From Piper betle (lineage: Eukaryota; Streptophyta; Magnoliopsida; Piperales; Piperaceae), in the NCBI GenBank assembly GCA_033002965.1, contig JAURVB010002478.1:62001-126000 (forward strand): DNA of 64,000 nt, read 5' to 3'. The position numbers were made by a program, and so were the translations under genes. The stretch's first letter is position 1. The number at the start of each line of letters is the position of its first letter. The notes below the pieces were generated by a model. The model was not told the DNA's origin, made no database searches, and saw nothing but the letters and a program-made list of their open reading frames with translations. Below are positions 23,340 through 35,900 of the stretch, piece after piece.

Positions 23340-25713
23340 ATGGCAACGTCTCCGACGGCTGGGTCAGGAGACGAAGAGCCGGACTCTCTTCTCGACCGGT
23401 ACAGCCTCAATTTGGTGCCTTCCGAGTTGTTCTTCAAGTTCCGTAAGGAGGTTGAAGGCTTGCGCGTTGGTGTCAATTTGGAGGTACCATTTCCCCCCCT
23501 TTTTTTAATACCCCTGAAGAAAGATGCCTGCTTTGTACGATGTTTGTGAGAATTTGCGGTTATATTATATACCCATGTCGAAGTTGATGCGACGAGTCTC
23601 GATAGCAAAGTTGAAATAATGTATTAATTTCAAGAGATTATGAAAAACTTTTGTCTTTTGATTGTTACAGGATATATAGGTACTCTTCAGTATGGATTAT
23701 GGACTAATCCATAACAACATTGTGTAGCTTTTTATTGTATTGTGTAGTGAGTTTCTTTCCTTTCTGCCATCGGATATATCAGGAAAGGCAATTTAAACGT
23801 TTCCCTGCCCCGCTCCCTTTTTCATCTTTGTGGCCATTGTATTGATTTTAATAGTCTGGTCTTGCAGTATATTTAGCTAATGTAGTTTGCTCATGTATTA
23901 TACGTTATAAGACAATCATAGTGTATTATTATTCTCTTACAATAGCGTGGAGTTTTTGTTAGGAATTATTAATTAATTTAACCCACTTGTTGGCTAAAGT
24001 TTGCACCGATTTTAAGGGTTACAACCTTCTGATGAACTGCCATTAGCTAAAAGATGTAACTGGTCATTCTGGTAACCGTCAGCACTTCACTGTCTATAAA
24101 TATGAGCACTACAATCAGTGCAATATACAACGAAATATGCAAAATACAATGAGTGTGATAACTTTGGCGGTCTTGGTTTGACATGTGGATTATCACCCAG
24201 ATTGGAGGTCTAATTTCTGCTGCGTAATCACGAAGTAAGTAATTTTATATTACTTCTATATTCAGATTAAATACGTTTAACCTTTAGTTTCCAATCGAAA
24301 ATTAAAGATATTTGAAATTAGTCGCATTGGGTTTCCTGTTGATATGACTTTTCAATGCACAAATTTGCTTGTATGGCAAGGAGGAAAAGAACGAAAGAAC
24401 CTTTTTAGATAATGATTTATTTACATGTTTAGAATATTTTTCACTGCTTTGTTATGTAGTGAATAGTGCCCCCCTCCTGTTTTAAGCCGTTTTTGTTGCT
24501 AATTGTTGGATTTCAGTTTCACAACACTGAGGGGATCAATGATTATAGAGCCAAGATAGTATTAAAGCCATTATGTGTTGATCGGAAATGGAGGTTTATG
24601 TATGAGCCTTTGCATGGAGAAATACGGCTCCTTTCAAAGAAAATCCCAATAACAAAGTTTCTCAATCTTCAGGTTTATATTTCTTTCCTTTATGATTACT
24701 ACTGGGTGTATTTGTATTATGGCATGTTTTCTATTTAACATTCTTCGTTTTCTGCTTTCTTGACTTCTAGCTATGCTCATATTTACTTGCATCAGTATTG
24801 CTAAGAAACAATCGTGATGTTGATTTTTCAACTCTATATTCATTTATTCTCATGTCTTGATTTCTTGCACACTAATTGGAGCAATCCCTTTTTTTACTTG
24901 TAACAGTTGCACCGTTTTGAAAAAGTACACTCAATGGATTAGTACCTTGATTGATATTTTGATGAGAAAATAGCTGAAAAGATATTTACTTTTGGCTTAG
25001 TGAAAGCAATCTATGTACATGTTGCTCTAGGATTGTAATTTATATAGTGTGTGTGATGTTAAAAGAGATCAAATGGGTGTAATTTCAATGCGTCGAGTCT
25101 TTCCAAAGAATAATATCTTGATGATTTGATTGGAAATGAATAAGCTCAGAGCACAAAAACTTTCGAGTGCAAAACTTGTTTCAGTCTCTGTCGCTATAGT
25201 TTGAGGGAATAGTAATGCTAATACAGATGTTACAAGATATTCATTGGAGTTGCAGTGTATTGTTAGTGTAGTATGTGCTTGTCAAAAATGTAGGAATTTT
25301 TTTGTTCCCTAAACAAAGTTTTTAAAATCTGGGCGAGTTTCTACCTTGGTTTGCTTAATGTAGCTTGGATTAGGCCACAACTTCCAAAGCAATTTGACTG
25401 GCTGGAAATGGAGGATTTCATCATGTTTGGGAGGGGATGGTGTCTCACAGATTCGGAACAAAGCATCTATAGGCTTATTCCCTGGCTTTGATATTCGACT
25501 CGGTTGGCGAGCAGAATATGTCCTTCCAGATATCCATGGGTGAGTTCATATCTACCCTTTGCGATTTTGCAATCTCTTTTCAACTATCCCTCGTGTTAAA
25601 TTTTTTGCTCTGGTTTGTTCAGAGCATTGGGCACTGGGGAACCGATGATTGACATGAATTATGGACGCCTGACGGCATCTTTCGATAGAGTGGAGGCTAT
25701 TGTAACTCAATGA
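23340..25713 (+). CDS. Conserved plant protein of unknown function, four exons, 188 aa
   Basis: Exons 23340-23483, 24517-24672, 25364-25539 and 25623-25713 join in frame across clean GT-AG introns. The start MATSPTAGSGDEEPDSLL was chosen because it begins the conserved part; an in-frame ATG also exists at 23250. Exon 1 continues SELFFKFRKEVEGLRVGVNL. Exon 2 contains YRAKIVLKPLC and IRLLSKKIPITKFLNLQ. Exon 3 contains FQSNLTGWKWRISSCLGGDG and IGLFPGFDIRLGWRAEYVLP. Exon 4 contains LGTGEPMIDMNYGRLTASFD, ending at TGA. Alternating short hydrophobic and polar strands suggest a beta-rich, perhaps barrel-like fold of the kind seen in plastid outer-envelope proteins, but that is inference. I recall similar uncharacterised proteins across land plants but cannot name a function. 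It is convergent with the RAD7-like gene. Confidence 0.8.
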
Positions 25714-26404
25714 ACGTTAAGGTATCAATTTCAGGTAAATTCCTATTTATGTTTTATATTTTAGACTCTTACGGGTCTAGTTCATGGACTTACCCAACAC
25801 CTAGGGTTTGGTAATTGTGTCGCTTAAACCTTGCAATTTTACTTGTTCCTAATCCTAGTATTTCATTACAGTACCTTCAAAAAGGGGATCACAACAGTGC
25901 CAGAGACCAAACTTAGCTTCTCCTTATTTGTAGAGGTTTTATTATCAATCCGAATTTTTTATCAGAGCAATTCCTTTCACTAATAGCGATGGAAGTGCAA
26001 ATTTTGAGTTCATACACAACTATAAGAAAAGGGGGTGCCTGGTTGGATATAACTTTGTATTCGGACGTAAGCCAAGCCTTTTACACACAAAAACAGTTAT
26101 TCTGCACAAATAAGAACTTACATATTAAACACTTCGATTGGTTCTGATGCCCATCTTATGGCAATGGGTACGCCAGAGAACTACTTATGCAGATATTTCG
26201 TGTCTTAACAACAATCTCGATTTCCACCTTGTCTAATGCATCCAATTGAAAGAGAAAAGGGCAGCAAACTCAAATAAGTTAGGGTTCATACTCTTCTAAG
26301 AAACAATGATTATAAGTAGATTCTATTGAAACGATGAAGAGCATTTGTGATAATTATCTACAGCAGAAGTTGCCAGACTTGAATAATAGACACTTGCTCA
26401 AATA
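25714..26404. other. Convergent 3' regions
   Basis: This spacer separates the stop codons of two convergent genes and should hold both 3' UTRs and polyadenylation sites. Nothing else is apparent. Confidence 0.5.
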
Positions 26405-29400
26405 TTAACATCGATAAGGTGAAAGACGTTGTGCCTTGCACTCATCTTCAAAAATGGGGGTTAGCGTCTCCCCGATGATTTTTACATCCACATTTGAGTG
26501 ACCACCATAAAACAATTGAGTAACCTGCACATTGCAAACACGATTCATATCTTGCAGAAAAAAGATGCCCATATTAAGATGAAGTAAAATATTTGCTTGA
26601 CTAGAAAAAAATAATCATGAAGAAAGTTTTTCTTTGAAGCTATGTGTTCTCTATAATTTTTAAGATACGCATGGAATCGGGCCTTCCCTTCCGGGAAATC
26701 AGTTCATTACTCCATCCTCAATATCAAGGCTCAGTGACTCAAGCTTCCTTCTGACACTATTAATCTAAAAAGAACATTACCGCTTCCTTCTACAAGATCC
26801 AGCTACACTCGGTTACAATCATGCAACTCATTAAAACTGGTCATCAAGTCATCAATAATAAAACAAAAATGACTTTCATTACTTTATGCAGCGACAAGCA
26901 CATGATTGATTTACCTGGTCGCAACCAAATAGTTTGAGTAGCCTCAACGAGGTACACTTATCAACAATAAGCCCGACAGCCTCATCCATTAGTTGGCGGC
27001 AAAAAGACAAATCCAAGATCTCCAAATTCCTCGAACAATTGTTAGCTATTGCAATTGCAGTGTTGTTGGAAACCTGCACCATAGTAACTAAGATTCATAC
27101 AAGCTATCGTTAATGTTGTGCAGAAAAATGGTCAGGAGATTTTATTTTTTCCCTTGACATTCTACATGCTCTGGCAAGAGGAGAGTCTATAGTCAGTAGC
27201 ATCCTTTTTTGAATGAAAGTTCATTGACATCCATCCAAACATACCTGCTTTACATTATTAAGATAAAGTTCTCTTAACCTTGGACCAATAGTTTCCACAA
27301 AAGCCGCAACTGCTTCATCGCTGATGAACATAAAAGAAAATAGGTACAGCATAAATATCAAAGTGTTGTCATAACATCTACAGCTCATTATCAGATTTAC
27401 TATATTGTATTCATTAAAAAAGTCAATCAACCAAAATGCATGCAAAACAACGTAGTTAGCTAAATAAAAGTTAAGAAAAGTAAAATTTTAGCAGATAAAA
27501 CACTTTCAGTTCTATTAACACACTCTTTATTATGATCGCACTTTTTATCTCAAAAGGAAAAGCATTTACTTTTAGCAAAAGGAATAAAAATAAAACCAAA
27601 GATACATATCAACTTAATAAAACCACCTGAATGAATTCTGGCGAAGCACAAGTACTTGCAGATTGAGACATCCATTGCAAACACACAGCAAGGAAACATC
27701 AGTCAGTTTTTGCAAATAAGAAAGATTGAGAGAAAGAAGCTCTTTGCAATTTTCTGCTACAGCCGTGAAAGAAGTATCAGTAAGATTCCTGCGTATCCAG
27801 TGGAAATATCAAAAAGGCCTGGCCTATTGGACATACAAGCACATAACTGGAATATTTTGGAAAAATAGTTAGAATCCACATAGCAACATTCATTTTTCTT
27901 TCAAGGATCATCACCGGCAATTCAGAAATTATATTGGGGCCTCCATTCAATGATTGTAATAAAAAATATCATTATATTCGTCTCATTAAGAACAGGGACA
28001 TTTGTGGCTCGTCCATAAATTTATAAATTGAAATATAAATGTACAATTTTCCGGGTAGACATATTGAAAAGGCTTAAAAAGTTAACCATGAAAAAAAGAG
28101 CATTTTTTCCGCTTTTGATATAAAATGCAGGTGAAGAAACACTCACCTGCAACGGGCAAAATTTAGTGTCTTCATACAAGAGCCATGGACAGAGACCAAT
28201 TCCCATACAAATTCATCAGTAACATTTGGAACATCAGCTACCGAAAGCACCTCCAAACATTTAAGCTTCTTCAATGCAGGAAGAATTAACATTGCATCAA
28301 TCCCAACACAACCATCTAAATATATTTCCTTCAAAACAGATCCCAGAATATTTGCGACTTCACTGATTCCAGCTGATGTAAGAAAAGAACAACCACTGAG
28401 ATTTATGGAAGTTAATGATGGTGCTGCAATAACTAAAGTTGCAAGTCCATTATCTGTAAGCCTGTACGCATATTTCAGGGATACTGATACTAGCAAAGGT
28501 AATTTGTTTGGTGCGCACGCTAATGTTTCACTCATAATATAATCTGACACACAGTGTCCCGAGAGATCAAGTTGAAGCACCTAGTTTTAAAGCAAACATG
28601 AAAACAGCATCAATAGTTTATCTTCCTAATAAGATAAAATAAAACTAGCAAAGAGGGTTAAAAAAATAACCAGAAGGTTATAATCAAGCACTTTTTTGAT
28701 ATCAGCAACAGCAAAAATAAACTACAAAAGTTCCTGAAATACACTCAGACTAAACATTATTGTCATCAACACCTTATATTAGCGAGGCAGGGGTTGGCAG
28801 GATGGATTATATATTTATGGTCCTAAGTTTTGTTGTGGTCGAGTTCATGAAGCAAAAACATGCAAAATATAAGTGGCAAAGTTTTACGCTGGATGTCCTG
28901 CCCATCACAATGCTCAACAGAGAGAAAATTATAATGAATTTGATGAACAAGCTCGATAATTAAATAAAATCCTCCAAAAAATAAGTATTCCTGCTGTCAT
29001 CAAAAAAATTTTAAAGAACAAAAAGAAACAAAAAAAGTGAACAACAAAAAAGTGGAAGAGGTGACAAGCAAATCTGTTTGAAATGAAACCACTTCCTCCT
29101 TGGACCCTATTGGCCCAAAAATACTCTGGCTGTTAAATACCCGTTTGCTTTTTCTTCTTCAGGACAAAAACAAGTAATTTACATGGTCATAATTAGCAAT
29201 TGATTATCATATATTTCATCCCCAATGTACACGATGGTTATTAATGTTAGCAGGGCAATGCTTCCAAGCAAAAGCTGGTCCAGCTATAGGAGTGGCTTGC
29301 ACACATGAACGAAGTCGAGTAAGGAGTAAGACACAAAATCAAACAAAAAGTAGCATAATGCGGTGGTGGAAGCAATGATACCTGCAACTTGCTCAAGTCA

Positions 29401-30749
29401 CACAGGCCAATACTTTCTTTAAGCTGCTCCTCCGTTATCTCAGAGCAATTTTTAACCCGCACTTCAGAAGGACAACAATTGAAGAAGAGAGATAGGAGAT
29501 GAGAATCCATCTTCCTCGCATCACACAGCAATCCACATAACGAGCTCCTCAAGGCATCAGGGACATAATCAAGGGAGGATATGTGCTCACCATATGCACA
29601 GAGCGTTTTGATGCATAGCTCTACAAGGGAAGGAGGAGGCTTTCTAGAAGGCAAAGACACAATTTTCCTCTTGGGAACCCATTCAATCTTCGGTGAACGC
29701 TTCCCCTTACTTCCAATGGGGTCTTTCGAATTCATCCTCGCTTGTCGATCCTCAAGGATTTGCCTGGCAGTGGAGAAAGGCCCCGGCCAATCTTCAACTG
29801 CTCCGCCTCTTGCATCATCGACAAACAAATCTCCTCCTCCTTCTCCTTCCCAGATTTGATCAAATCGAGCATGTTGAGAAGCGAAATTCATGGCGGTCTC
29901 CAAAAATCGATCCTTTACTCTCTCTGTCTTGCTCCGTTGAGGCACATATTGCTCCAAAACTCGATCTTCTTCCTCTTCATCATCGATCACGATCGGCGCT
30001 CCCACAAACCCTTCACCAACCTCCGCCTCTACTTCCATCGCTTCTTCGTCCTCAGAAGCCGAAGCGTTGAGATCCACCATTTTACCTTTCTCCTTCCGAC
30101 TATACCTCCGTCGCTTGCCGCTCTCATCACCGACCTCACCATCGCCGGTCCTTCTCCCCGTCAACCTGCTCCCCAATCGCAGCTCCAACCAGTCCGCGCT
30201 GCCGGGTTCGTCAACAGCAACGGCCGGCCGCTCATCGTCCACCACCATGGCGTCCTCGTTCAAATCCAAATCAAAACTCGCCATTGCACCGACCTCCGGA
30301 CCCCCCCACGTCCTCCTACCGGTCGATCTCCTCTTTGTCTTCGCGGCCGACGGCACCGGCGGCACAACCCGCGAAGCCCCCGGCAACGCGGCCAATCGGG
30401 AGCTCCGGCGAAGGGCGGGGCGGCCGGAGCCGAGCGGGGACGGGGAGGAGACGGTGGAGGCCGCCTCCGCCGCCTTCTCCGGAGTCACCGGTCCAATCTC
30501 GCCGCCGCCGTCGTCGTCGGGGGGCGGCGAGCTTAGGGTTTTGGGAGGTGGTTGGACTTTCCGGGATTGCGAAACCGTCATGGCTGTTCCTCCCGAAAAA
30601 ATCGGCGGGTTAATCGGAGCGGGAGACGGTTGGGCTTTCACCAGCGACGGGGCGGTGGTAAGTGATCGGAGGAGCGGCGGCGGCGGCGGCGCCGGACGTG
30701 ATGGGGATTTCGCCGGCGGCGTGGGGGCGGTGGTTGGGTTTTCCCGCAC
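26405..30749 (-). CDS. RAD7/RHP7-like leucine-rich repeat protein (nucleotide-excision-repair type)
   Basis: Six exons: 30749-29382, 28580-28147, 27788-27627, 27320-27245, 27073-26915 and 26524-26405. They join without frame breaks into 772 aa. Residues 1 to about 300 are Pro/Ser-rich, then acidic and basic low-complexity sequence, including SFDLDLNED, LELRLG and IVIDDEEEE. From about residue 370 comes the conserved entry SLVELCIKTLCAYGEHISSL, with DALRSSLCGLLCDARKM. Cysteine-type LRRs then run to the end, for example VLQLDLSGHCVSDYI, GIDAMLILPALKKL and LEILDLSFCRQL. In yeast, Rad7 pairs with Rad16 in global-genome repair and acts as a Cullin-Elongin ligase substrate adaptor; plant homologues are annotated as DNA repair protein rhp7. 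A shorter start at about 30581 (MTVSQSRK) is possible. Confidence 0.88.
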
Positions 30750-32764
30750 AAATTGGGGAGGCGAGGGTTTGGGAGGTTCGTTCGGTGTCTTGCAATCGCG
30801 GCCTTCGATGGGGTCGAGGGGATCCTCGCCGACGGCCAGGATTGGAAAGTCCGCATTTCCTACTTAACACTTATTAACTGCGTGATTGCATTATTAATAA
30901 TTGCGTCTTGCATTAATACATACAACCACAACTCAATACTACAATAATAACCCATTTAACTAATTAAAATACAACAAAAATTAAAAAGCATATATATATA
31001 TATATATATATATATATTTCTCATTTATTTAAAATAAAACAGAATTTATTTTTAATATATTGTATTATTATTATAGTCTGTTTTATTATTCAACGAAAAT
31101 TTATTTATAATTAAAATTAAAATGACACTAAATACCCTACTAACTAGATGTATGAGTATGAATAATTACTACTAATAAGAGTGATAATTTATCGTAAGGC
31201 CTTACCGTGAACCCAATCAACTTTAAGTAAATCAACCACTCATTACATATTTTTGTGATAGTTTTATTATTTAAAAAATAAGTGGGTATTTTTTTCTATG
31301 CTTCTTTTTTATTCATTAGGTTTTATAGTTAATATTGACTTTAAACCTTCCAATAAATTATTTTTCCTACTAATAATAACCAGGTACTAACAATACAGGT
31401 GATAACTAGGTATGCGTGTGTGTGGTTACTACTATTAATAATAATTCGGTATATATATGTGAGACTAAAAAATGACATGTAAAATAAGATAAGGGATATA
31501 ACAAAAATAACTAATTTAATAAAAAAGAAGAAAAATTAAGACTAATCAAATAAAAGAAAAAGCTCGATCTAAGAAAATAAAGGTAGAAAAAATAGATAAA
31601 AGGCACACAATCAATAATTCATCATTTTATCAAAATCCTCAACCTCTGTATACAATAGTTGGTTGCACCTAATTTATAAAAAAATAAAAAACCCTAATTT
31701 AATAAATACCTAAAACATCCCTATTTACATAAAAAATTACAGATATATCTTAAACAAAAAAATAACAAACTAATATATACAAAATAGTAACTACTAACAA
31801 ATCTAATGGATGCCCCGCATCATAAAATTATAGAAAGTTATACTTTCATTGATTTCGAATCTTAAATAAAAACTATATACTTGAAATATATTACCCTTTA
31901 TAGGGTATTTGGTTGCAATATAAATTTTTTTATGAAATTTCAAGAAATTTTTCTCACAATTTTTTTGTTACTATTATAAAAGTATAAAAGTTACATAGCT
32001 CACAAAATAACATTTGGCTGTTACAATTGTTGAGATAGTTTTGTTCAAGCACTTTAAAATTTTCAATAAATGGACTTAAAATCATACACAAAACACCCCA
32101 TTATCTATCTCATTGAAAATTTATTATAAATGATTCCTAGTCAGACTCCACTCTACATTCAATCGAGTCCATTTGACAGTCAATTATCATAAGCTCTTTT
32201 TGTTCTTGTTGTTAGGGCACATTTACTATTTAGGTATGTAGTTTCTTGGTTATTTTTAATGAATGGCATACTGCTTATTAGTTGATTTAGTCCTTCAACA
32301 ATAAAATCAATGGAAAAAAGAGAGAAACTTGGAGTATTTTCAAGATTATGGACAAAAGCTGAAACAAATTTTGTGATCAAGCCACTTTTTTTCATTGTGA
32401 TATTCGAGTAGCAAACTGCCAATTTTTGTTATTACTAAGTACTAGGGAAAGATTGTTACATTAATCTGCCTCAAACCACCGTTAAAACTTGTCTATCTTG
32501 AAGATAAGTAGCCAATCCACTGATCTTCCCTTTTCTTCTATCCGACCTTTCGTTTTGCCGACTCCAACTATCGTCCATGAAAAGAATATCTAGTAGTTCC
32601 TCTAATTCTATGAGTATTCTTTCTAAAATCATTTAAGCAACATTGGTTTGCTACTGTGTCTACTTGCAGCACATTTCTAGTAGCATGGACAGTAGCATTT
32701 TGCAAAATGAAACTCCCAAGATAGGGGAAAACCAATTTAGAAGCAAATGGTTGATTAGATTTCC
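30750..32764. other. Intergenic DNA
   Basis: AT-rich spacer with a TA dinucleotide tract at 30990-31017. No supported gene. The 3' part (about 32450-32764) should hold the MOB1 3' UTR. Confidence 0.5.
30990..31017. repeat. (TA)n microsatellite
   Basis: About 14 TA units directly upstream of the RAD7-like gene. Confidence 0.9.
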
Positions 32765-34729
32765 TCAACAATTGCATAAGATGGGGTCGACGAGTTCTTG
32801 AAGTGGTGCGAGCTCCCCTTCTCAATCAAGTTGAACTCCTACATTGGAAAAGATCATATTTTGAATGTTCTTTCGAAGGATTAATTGTTTCGTTACCAAG
32901 TATGAACAATGATCATAGCATGCTTAATATTTTCAAGTGAAAAAGAAGTACCCATGTGAAAAGGATGAAATGCTTGAAGCAAGTATTAAGATGTCGCTCT
33001 TCCTTGTAAGATACAATCGTCTGAAAATGAGAATGGTAGATGTGCGCATAAACTCTAAACAGCCTCTTGAATATCGTCTTCACAACTTCGGGAAAATGTG
33101 AAGGGAATGGTGAACCTGCATAACAGAGAAAACACAAGGTTTTAAACAAAGTGTTTTTACGTTTCAACAGTTCAATGCCCTCCATCCATAAGCAGAAGTA
33201 GATCTCAAACCTAGCTTCTGAGGAAATATTGCTTCGTCGTCAAGTTGAACCTCAATCCAATCCATCAGATACTCCATATATTTTGGTGCAGAAACCTCGA
33301 TGGGTTTTTTATATGAACTCCATCAGCCCATCGATACTCATATCTGTTGAATTTTTAACAACAATCATATATAAGTATTGCAATTATCTAGTTGAGGTGT
33401 TTCTATGATCAAAGGAAGAGGATAAAACAATCTGAATCAGAATGACATACTTTGGCCCTGCTGTCATTGTAGGGCAGCTGACTGGTGTGCAGAATTCAGT
33501 AAGAGTGCCATACAAAAGATTCACTTGATTGAAGAAATCAACAGCTGAATAGTATAACAAGGCGGAAGAAATAAAACTTCATTTCACAGCAAAAAAATAA
33601 AGTTCGTTTCCTACAATACCGAGAACGTAAAACATATGTTTACGACAGGCCATTGACAAACGTAAAGGGTTTTGTTCCACCGAGTGCCAATGTTTAAGGT
33701 GCGAGTTGTTTTTTTACAACTCCTGATCGTCTTGCATGTATCTGCAATATTTTAGAAGAATCCAGCTCATATTTTCTGTTGCAATTTTTTTCAAGTTGAC
33801 CATCATGCTATTTTTCTCTGCGTATCATTTTTCACGCTCACATAATAGTTGAGGACTCTGAGTATTGCTTACATGATTTGAGACAAGTAATAGAATAAGA
33901 TGAGAAAGAGTAATACTATTCACAGCCAGCCATTCATTAGGGTCCTCTCCAGGGGGCAATTTTACAGCTTCCCTCAAGTTCCCACTACCCAAAGTAGCAT
34001 CAATGTGCTTTCGCAGTTGTTGGCCCTGCACCAGACACAAAATTTTAAATTTCTGAAACAATTTTGCCAATTTCAGTAAGCAAAGGAAATCCCTGCAACC
34101 GGTACAGTATATTACATTTCTGAAACAGCAATTTCAGAAGTTAAAGAAAAACTTAAAGGATATAATTACTGTTGGAACCTTGGTATGTTCAGTTAATGAT
34201 TGTTGGCAATTAGGAGATATTATACTCACATTAAATGTGTATCTCACCCAATCAGATAAACCTACATTATGTTGTTATCATTCAGATTATTGAGCTGTTA
34301 TCGTTTACATAAAAACTAAGAACTCATGTCATATTTTAAAATAAAGACAAGACAGCCATCTACAAGATAATACATGGTGTTTTATTCTATTTTATGATAT
34401 AATAGAAGCAGCTAACCAATGTAGATTTTTCGATATTGTGGGATTATGAGGTTTGTTGGCAGATCAATATGTTGACAAAACCTGCAGCAGCAGATAATTA
34501 TCACTATTTGACAAAGACTTGGGAGCAATTCAAAAAGATACAAGTATAAAATCATTCTTATTTTCTTATTTTCTATGTACCAAATGAAAAATAGAAAAAA
34601 CAATGCGGTTGTTTTGAGGAAGAAAGTAATAGTAAGACAAAGAATAAGATGGACAACCTTACTCCCTGATGGAGCACTTTTTTTGGGTCGAAAAGTTTTC
34701 TGGTTCCTGTTCATTGAGAATAGCTTCAT
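32765..34729 (-). CDS. MOB1: MOB kinase activator-like 1 (MOB1), two single-base frame breaks
   Basis: Six exons: 34729-34658, 34025-33917, 33544-33451, 33343-33211, 33115-32952 and 32838-32765. The product reads [18 protein letters not shown], then [68 protein letters not shown] and ELAPLQEL, nearly identical to MOB1 of plants and animals. Zinc ligands are visible: the CTPVSC cysteines and the histidines of AHIYHSH. MOB1 is the adaptor that binds and activates NDR/LATS-type kinases in a Hippo-like pathway controlling growth and division. One A is missing in the A6 run at 33305-33310 (exon 4) and one G in the G4 run at 32815-32818 (exon 6). With both counted, the length is 215 aa, exactly the family size. 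The C-terminal end (DPILCNC) is divergent. Confidence 0.9.
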
Positions 34730-35900
34730 GATGATATATGAAATTAAACTAAACTAAAACAATAAAAATCCCAAAAGAAAGAAATCTAATCTGCCCTACA
34801 TCACTCCATCAAATAACCACCAACAAATGATAAATATAAAACATTTATCCACAAATCAACTCCTTCAACGGTCACAAAATCTACTAAAACATTTATTTGA
34901 TAGGAATTTTACATTCCCATTTGATTTTTTTAATGGATAAAAAGAAAACTCAAAACTACCAACCCTGCATCCTACATAAAAAAATCAACCTGTTTTGTAA
35001 GCAATTTGTCAATCACAATTGACGGAAAACATGTCCCTAATAGAACTCTTGCAATCCCATTCTACAACACACAACGAAAATGCAAGGAGGTAATGAAGCC
35101 ACACCGATTGCCAAGGCCAAAGAGGTTCATTCTGGGAACAATTTAAGGTCTACAACGAGATGTCTGCAACTCCTCAAACCTGTGCCTCTGATGCAGAGAT
35201 TCAAACACAAGCACCCGCACCCGACGTATATATATATATATATCACCAACTATATTAAGCCATTTTCAGGTAAGAATCAATATATAGTGAAAGAATAATA
35301 ATAATTAGAGAAAGGTAAAAAAATAAAGGAAACCCAAAAACAAGTGGATGAAAAGGGCAGAAGTAAACAGACTGGATTGAGGTGGACGATCCCCACCATG
35401 GCAGCCAAGGTTGCACTCACTGCCAACCTTTTTCCTTGTAGCATATCAATAAAGTCCTATGCTACTCAAGCTGGTCACAACTCACAAATCAAGTTTCTCC
35501 AGAATGAATCTTTCTCCGACATGAATAAACATGGAGTTATCGACAACAAAGATGATCTGGTGGCAGGCATCACTAATTTCCTTTGTATGCGTTCACCGAC
35601 CGCTGATCTATTAACCGACCAAGAATATCTATAAAAATAAATGCTATATCTGTCTTCTTTCGTTGGATTTATTGGATTTGTTCGTATTATATGTCTCTAA
35701 TTGCTGCCGACGTTTAAGAATATCTCATCATTTTTATTAATTAAAGGGAAGCCAAAAGTAAAAATAATACAACAAAAAAAACAATATAATAAATTATTGT
35801 ATTTTTATAATCATTATTTAATTAGAATTTATCTCTTTAATTCAGAGTCTACCAACTCATAATACAATAAATTATTATAATTTTTCTAATTTTTATTTAA
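34730..35900. other. MOB1 upstream region and spacer
   Basis: Contains the MOB1 promoter and leader. On the plus strand an ATG at 35398, in good context (CCACCATGGC), opens a 78-codon frame beginning MAAKVALTANLFPCSI and reading SYATQAG, which resembles a mitochondrial presequence. It is followed at once by AATAAA-like sequence. No family is recognised, so I do not call it a gene. A TA tract lies at about 35226-35243. Confidence 0.4.

Noticed and set aside
30067..30867. 266-codon plus-strand frames antisense to the RAD7-like gene
   Set aside because: Shadow of GC-rich exon 1; only the minus strand gives conserved protein and splice sites.
35344..35634. 96-codon plus-strand frame with presequence-like MAAKVALTANLFPCSI
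   Set aside because: Good start context but no homology or splice evidence; noted in the spacer entry instead of called.
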